From contig JAEETL010000007.1 in the NCBI GenBank assembly GCA_016290325.1, positions 29,652 through 93,651 of the forward strand: a DNA stretch of 64,000 nt, in the 5' to 3' direction. The position numbers and the translations under genes were made by a program. The notes under the pieces were generated by a model that saw only the letters and a list, made by a program, of their open reading frames with translations, was not told the DNA's origin and did not search any database. The stretch comes from Muribaculaceae bacterium. GTDB taxonomy: Bacteria; Bacteroidota; Bacteroidia; Bacteroidales; Muribaculaceae. The number at the start of each line of letters is the position of its first letter. The first letter of the stretch is position 1. Shown one piece after another: positions 59,334-64,000 of the stretch.

Positions 59334-61547
59334 ATGACACAAGAATATTTCACAGCCGAGGAGCGCCAACAGGTGCTGGAGCTTGTCAAGGGATTGAACG
59401 ACAGACTTGGCGACCAGTTGTCGTGCAGTGACATCAACACGGTGCACAATCTGATCAAGCAAGGCATCAGCCAAGCGGGAATCTTTCGCCGCGACCAGTA
59501 TGGGCTGAACCCCGTGATTCGCCACCTGCGCACCGCTCTAGCGCTGTGTGACAGCATCGCCCCTGACCGCAATATGGTCATTGCCACGTTGGTCTACAAC
59601 CTGTGCCGTGGTGACTATCTTGACGTGCCCAGGGTGAAAGAACTTTTTGGTGACGACATCGCGAGGGTCGTTCACGGCTTGCTGAACGTGGCGCCGCTGT
59701 ACAAAAAACAGGCGGCTGTTGAAAACGAGAATTTCCACAAACTGCTGCTGACGTTTGCCGAGGACGTGCGCGTCATCCTTATCATGACGGTGGACCGCTT
59801 GGCGCTCATGCGTGCCATCAACCACCATCCCAACGAGAAATTTGTCCACGATATCGCCTCAGAGTCACGCTACCTGTACGCGCCACTGGCCCACAAACTG
59901 GGCCTGTACGCCATCAAAACCGAACTTGAGGACACGTCACTCAAATACCTTAACCGCAAGGCATTCTCACAAATCTCCACCCGCCTGAACGAGACCAAGC
60001 AGGAACGCGACGCATACATCAAGGAGTTCGTAAAGCCCATTGAGGAAAGGCTCAATCAGGAAGGACTGACGTTTGCCTTAAAGAGTCGCACAAAGTCAAT
60101 CAACAGCATCTGGCAAAAGATGAAGAAGCAGGGTGTTGACCTTGACGGTATCTATGACCTGTTCGCCATCCGCATTATTCTAGACACTAATGAAAAAGAC
60201 GAAAAGAAGGCTTGCTGGCTCGCCTACTCAATCGTCACCGACATCTACACGGCCAACACGTCGCGCTTCAAGGACTGGATCACCATCCCCAAAAACAACG
60301 GCTATGAGTCGTTGCACATCACCGTGAGTGGTCCTGATGGGAAATGGGTTGAAGTGCAAATCAGATCACGTCGCATGGACGAAAAAGCCGAGCTGGGTGT
60401 GGCCGCCCACTGGCGCTACAAGGGCATCAAGAGCGAGGGTGACGTGGACCGCTGGATGAACGAGGTGAGAGAGATGCTCGAGGCTAGCGGGCAAGAGGGC
60501 CAGATGAGCCTGATGCGCAACATGGACACTAACCTGTATAACAACGAGGTGTTTGTGTTCACGCCCAAGGGTGACCTGGTTCGCCTCCCGCAAGGAGCGA
60601 CCATCCTGGATTTCGCCTATCATATCCACTCTCGCGTGGGCAGCTCCTGCATGGGCGGTAAAGTCGATGGCAAGAACCAAAAGATCAACTACCGCCTCAA
60701 GAGCGGCGACACGGTGGAAATCATTACATCGACGACACAAATGCCACGACTGGACTGGCTCAACTATGTGGTCACTAGTCGCGCCCGCAACAAGATCAAG
60801 AACGCGGTGAACGAGCGTAGCGCTCACCAGGCCCAACTGGCACGCGAAACCCTTCAGCGACGTTTTAAAAACCGCAAAATCGAGCCCGATGATGCCACAA
60901 TGGCCCGCGTGATCAAGAAGATGGGCTACAAGACGACTACCGAGTTTTATGCCGCCATTCAAGAGGACATCATCGACGTGAACACAGTTGTCGAGCAGTA
61001 TGAAGCCATCGTCGAGAAGCAGAACGAGGGCACTGCCGCGAGAGGCACAGCCGAGGAGTTTGTACTCCAGCCAACCAGTGAATCGCGTAGTAGCGCCAAT
61101 GAGGACATTTTAGTCATCGGCGATAATGTCAAGGGGGTGAACTATAAGCTGGCCAAATGCTGCAATCCCATCTTTGGCGACCGCGTTGAGGGTTTCATTG
61201 CCAGTGACGGCGCTATTAAAATCCATCGCATCGACTGCAAGAACCTGAAGCACCTTAAGGGGCGTTACCCCTACCGCATCATCAGGACGCGTTGGACGGG
61301 GAAAACCGGCAGCATGTTTGTCGTTACCCTGCATGTGCTCGGCAAGGACGATTTAGGCATCGTTTCTTCCATCACGTCGGTTATCAACAAGACCGATAAC
61401 TGCTTGTTGCGCAGCATCTCGGTGCAAGCCGAGGGGGGCATGTTTGAGGGATACCTCACCGTGAGCGTGAACAACATCGCATTGCTTGACGATCTCACCA
61501 AGAAAATCCTCAATGTGAAAGGTGTCAAACAAGTCAATCGCGTTTAA
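59334..61547 (+). CDS. long RelA/SpoT homologue with degenerate hydrolase domain
   Basis: 737 residues from the ATG at 59334; the GTG ten codons upstream would sit at the predicted transcription start. The HD-hydrolase region (1-200) lacks the HD pair: IATLVYNLCRGDYL has Tyr-Asn at 88-89. The synthetase domain is intact (SRTKSINSIWQKMKKQG, DGIYDLFAIRI, RFKDWITIPKNNGYESLH, AAHWRYK), with the RXKD motif (311-314) of bifunctional enzymes. TGS (about 395-455) and C-terminal ACT domains follow. It should make (p)ppGpp but not degrade it. Another RSH elsewhere would be needed for hydrolysis. Confidence 0.9.
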   Translation: MTQEYFTAEERQQVLELVKGLNDRLGDQLSCSDINTVHNLIKQGISQAGIFRRDQYGLNPVIRHLRTALALCDSIAPDRNMVIATLVYNLCRGDYLDVPRVKELFGDDIARVVHGLLNVAPLYKKQAAVENENFHKLLLTFAEDVRVILIMTVDRLALMRAINHHPNEKFVHDIASESRYLYAPLAHKLGLYAIKTELEDTSLKYLNRKAFSQISTRLNETKQERDAYIKEFVKPIEERLNQEGLTFALKSRTKSINSIWQKMKKQGVDLDGIYDLFAIRIILDTNEKDEKKACWLAYSIVTDIYTANTSRFKDWITIPKNNGYESLHITVSGPDGKWVEVQIRSRRMDEKAELGVAAHWRYKGIKSEGDVDRWMNEVREMLEASGQEGQMSLMRNMDTNLYNNEVFVFTPKGDLVRLPQGATILDFAYHIHSRVGSSCMGGKVDGKNQKINYRLKSGDTVEIITSTTQMPRLDWLNYVVTSRARNKIKNAVNERSAHQAQLARETLQRRFKNRKIEPDDATMARVIKKMGYKTTTEFYAAIQEDIIDVNTVVEQYEAIVEKQNEGTAARGTAEEFVLQPTSESRSSANEDILVIGDNVKGVNYKLAKCCNPIFGDRVEGFIASDGAIKIHRIDCKNLKHLKGRYPYRIIRTRWTGKTGSMFVVTLHVLGKDDLGIVSSITSVINKTDNCLLRSISVQAEGGMFEGYLTVSVNNIALLDDLTKKILNVKGVKQVNRV

Positions 61548-61585
61548 TGAGATACAAGCGGCCTGTTAGTCAATTTCAACAATTA

Positions 61586-61617
61586 TTTGCACCGCTGACA
61601 AATAATCATTACCTTTG
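61586..61617 (+). promoter_or_regulatory. promoter of the 3'-5' exonuclease gene
   Basis: TTTG (61586-61589), a 20-base spacer and TACCTTTG (61610-61617), a full consensus match. The leader is only about 20 bases. Confidence 0.75.
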
Positions 61618-61643
61618 CACACCTGAAAACCAGAAAAAATACG

Positions 61644-62264
61644 ATGTACGTCGTTTCGATAGACAAACAGGTCATTAACCAGATGCCCCTGGTCACCTTC
61701 CCGGGACGCATCCACATAATTGACGCTATATCCCAAGTCAAGAGCGCCGTCAACGCACTGCGAACTTCAGTCATCGTGGGCTTTGACACCGAGACACGGC
61801 CATGTTTCAAGCGTGGCGAGCGCCATAGCGTTGCCCTGCTGCAACTGTCGACCGATAGCGACGCTTTCCTCTTCCGCCTGAACAAAACCGGCATCCCTGC
61901 CCCACTCCAGCAATTCCTCGAAGACAAAACCTGCATTAAAGTCGGATTGTCCACGACCGATGACTTCCACCAGCTCACCCGCGTGAGCGACATCCATCCG
62001 GCGGGCTTTGTCGAGCTGCAGCAACTCGTCAAGCAGTTCAGCATCACCGACCAAAGCCTTCAAAAAATCTACGCCATCCTTTTCCAGCAAAAAATCAGCA
62101 AAGGCCAACAACTCACTAATTGGGAGGCACCTCAACTGACCGACGCCCAGCAGCGCTATGCCGCTATCGACGCGTGGGCCTGCCTGCGCATCTACAACCA
62201 CCTCGAGTGCGGCAGCTTCATCCCCGAGCAGTCACCCTATTGGCACGAGCTTGTCGAAGAATAA
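61644..62264 (+). CDS. DEDDy-type 3'-5' exonuclease
   Basis: 206 residues of the RNase D/Werner exonuclease fold. IVGFDTETRP supplies the first Asp-Glu pair (48, 50), KVGLSTTDDFHQL the third acid, and QRYAAIDAWACLRIY the Tyr-x(3)-Asp of the DEDDy subclass. It would trim 3' ends of RNA or DNA; the substrate is unknown. There is no HRDC domain, so it is not a full RNase D. It directly precedes ssrA. Confidence 0.88.
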   Translation: MYVVSIDKQVINQMPLVTFPGRIHIIDAISQVKSAVNALRTSVIVGFDTETRPCFKRGERHSVALLQLSTDSDAFLFRLNKTGIPAPLQQFLEDKTCIKVGLSTTDDFHQLTRVSDIHPAGFVELQQLVKQFSITDQSLQKIYAILFQQKISKGQQLTNWEAPQLTDAQQRYAAIDAWACLRIYNHLECGSFIPEQSPYWHELVEE

Positions 62265-62297
62265 TCAACATTTTTTTGAAATATTTGGCCAAATTGA

Positions 62298-62327
62298 TTG
62301 TTTGGCACGGAAATTGTTGTACCTTTG
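62298..62327 (+). promoter_or_regulatory. ssrA promoter
   Basis: TTG (62298-62300), a 19-base spacer and TACCTTTG (62320-62327). The mature RNA begins about 30 bases downstream, so a short 5' leader is processed off. Confidence 0.7.
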
Positions 62328-62358
62328 CAGCCCGTTTAACACGGACACATGCAAAATC

Positions 62359-62755
62359 GGGGCTGACTGGCTTTGACAGCGTGTAGAAGTGGTAAGCAAG
62401 CATGCAGAGCGATAATGGCTATGCTCTTAAATATCAGTCATTGACACAATTAAATGGCGAAAACAACTACGCTCTCGCTGCCTAACCGAAGCACAGTAAG
62501 TTCGGCTTTATCACTGCCCAAGGGGCTGTGACGAGACATCACCCGACGGCCCTGGCGCCGAGGCACGTCGAACCGGTGGTGCAGGAATATCGGCGATAGG
62601 ACAAGGCAAGCCTCGGGCCGCGTCCGAAATTTAGAGGATAAGTTGCCGGTTGGCCGTCCCGGGCCTGCCGTCAATCGAAAACCAAGCCGGGACTAAGCAT
62701 GTAGAAACCTTATTAGTTCCACGTTTGGACGAGGGTTCAAACCCCTCCAGCTCCA
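62359..62755 (+). ncRNA. ssrA: transfer-messenger RNA
   Basis: The 5' end GGGGCTGACTGGCTTTGACA and the 3' T-arm GGGTTCAAACCCCTCCAGCTCCA form the tRNA-like half. GGGGCTG pairs with CAGCTCC, and A62755 is the discriminator; CCA is not encoded. The tag reading frame GGC GAA AAC AAC TAC GCT CTC GCT GCC TAA (62456-62485) gives GENNYALAA, with Gly as the resume codon, as known for Bacteroidetes such as Porphyromonas and Prevotella. With SmpB it rescues stalled ribosomes and tags nascent chains for proteolysis. Confidence 0.97.
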
Positions 62756-62762
62756 CGGAGCG

Positions 62763-62805
62763 CGAGTAACTATCTGATATACAGATACTTACTCGTCTGT
62801 TTTTA
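62763..62805 (+). terminator. intrinsic terminator after ssrA
   Basis: CGAGTAA.TATCTG (62763-62776) pairs with CAGATA.TTACTCG (62782-62795), followed by TCTGTTTTTA. A second small hairpin, TTGGAGC/GCTCCAA, lies directly after. Confidence 0.85.
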
Positions 62806-62938
62806 TTGGAGCAGATAGCTCCAATAGATTTATTTTCAAGTTATTGGTTTTCAGTGATTTATGTATTTCTATCGCCGCTTTATTCCCCCGTTTATTGTCT
62901 TAAGAGTCCAATACGAATGACTAGACCCTCATACTAAG

Positions 62939-62975
62939 ACAAAGAGGACGCGGCTATCACAACCGCGCCCCCTAA
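62939..62975 (-). terminator. terminator hairpin after the GH97 gene
   Basis: On the minus strand a GCGCGG/CCGCG stem (62949-62972 region) is followed by TCCTCTTTGTCTT. It lies about 40 bases past the GH97 stop. Confidence 0.6.
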
Positions 62976-63014
62976 CAGCAGGTAATATTGAGAAGCTATT
63001 CTACCAAGTCATCA

Positions 63015-64000
<986 letters not shown>

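Overview
The window looks like chromosome of a gut-type Bacteroidales, most likely Muribaculaceae or Prevotellaceae; this is an inference. Supporting signs are TAnnTTTG -7 promoter boxes paired with TTG/TTTG about 19-20 bases upstream, a tmRNA encoding the tag GENNYALAA, and Bacteroidetes-typical families: UpxY antiterminator, TamL-like Omp85 lipoprotein, GH97 glucosidase, DUF4301, DUF5106, PPi-dependent phosphofructokinase, GlnRS and BspA-like LRR proteins. Most of the window is dense housekeeping sequence. I saw no tRNA, rRNA, CRISPR array, transposase or prophage module.

Layout. 1-378: 5' part of a secreted alpha-glucan-binding-like protein (minus). 0.6-3.0 kb: HAD phosphatase and YidE-type transporter (plus). 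3.1-11.7 kb: minus-strand run of mnmA, DUF151 nuclease, NupG-like permease, rsmE, kdsA, TPR protein and tamL. 11.7-15.2 kb: DoxX, DUF5106, PAS protein and 2-hydroxyacid dehydrogenase. 15.3-16.8 kb: two HU-family genes, the second joined to a membrane anchor and a LysM-like domain. 16.9-19.7 kb: rfbA, two FdtA-type isomerase-like cupins and an FdtB-like aminotransferase (dTDP-3-amino sugar). 20-24.7 kb: PFP, riboflavin synthase, YfcE phosphoesterase, SPOR lipoprotein, efp, rpmH. 25.0-26.2 kb: a lone phage-type muramidase and a sugar O-acetyltransferase. 26.6-29.4 kb: upxY-gmd-fcl (GDP-fucose). 29.5 kb: MITE-like element. 29.8-34.1 kb: NUDIX, flavodoxin lipoprotein, transglutaminase-like protein, radC, GT2. 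34.4-35.8 kb: LRR-dockerin protein. 36.0-37.4 kb: MATE transporter. 37.8-44.8 kb: polysaccharide operon with aminotransferase, two ATP-grasp ligases, SDR, Wzx-like flippase and GT2; its distal part is clearly AT-richer. 45.1-49.1 kb: glnS, ftsY, rimO. 49.3-53.3 kb: tandem pair of modular dockerin proteins. 53.4-55.1 kb: Dabb protein, rplI, rpsR, rpsF. 55.7-57.0 kb: second LRR-dockerin protein. 57.2-62.3 kb: thioredoxin, DUF4301, RSH enzyme, 3'-5' exonuclease. 62.4 kb: tmRNA. 63.0 kb to the end: GH97 alpha-glucosidase, cut by the window edge.

The most unusual material is the family of secreted modular proteins. Three paralogues (1, 49.3 and 51.8 kb) share an N-terminal module; the two complete ones carry repeated SusE/X25-like modules and a dockerin pair. 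Two LRR proteins carry the same kind of dockerin pair, yet no cohesin is visible. Two of the three paralogues have an identical LacI-type palindrome at almost the same distance upstream of the promoter. The 49.3-kb gene has a further in-frame module cut off by a single stop codon. The tandem pair shows near-identical blocks and a 23-bp duplication footprint of the neighbouring Dabb gene. The two LRR genes are followed by related repeats in inverted orientation, bracketing about 19 kb.
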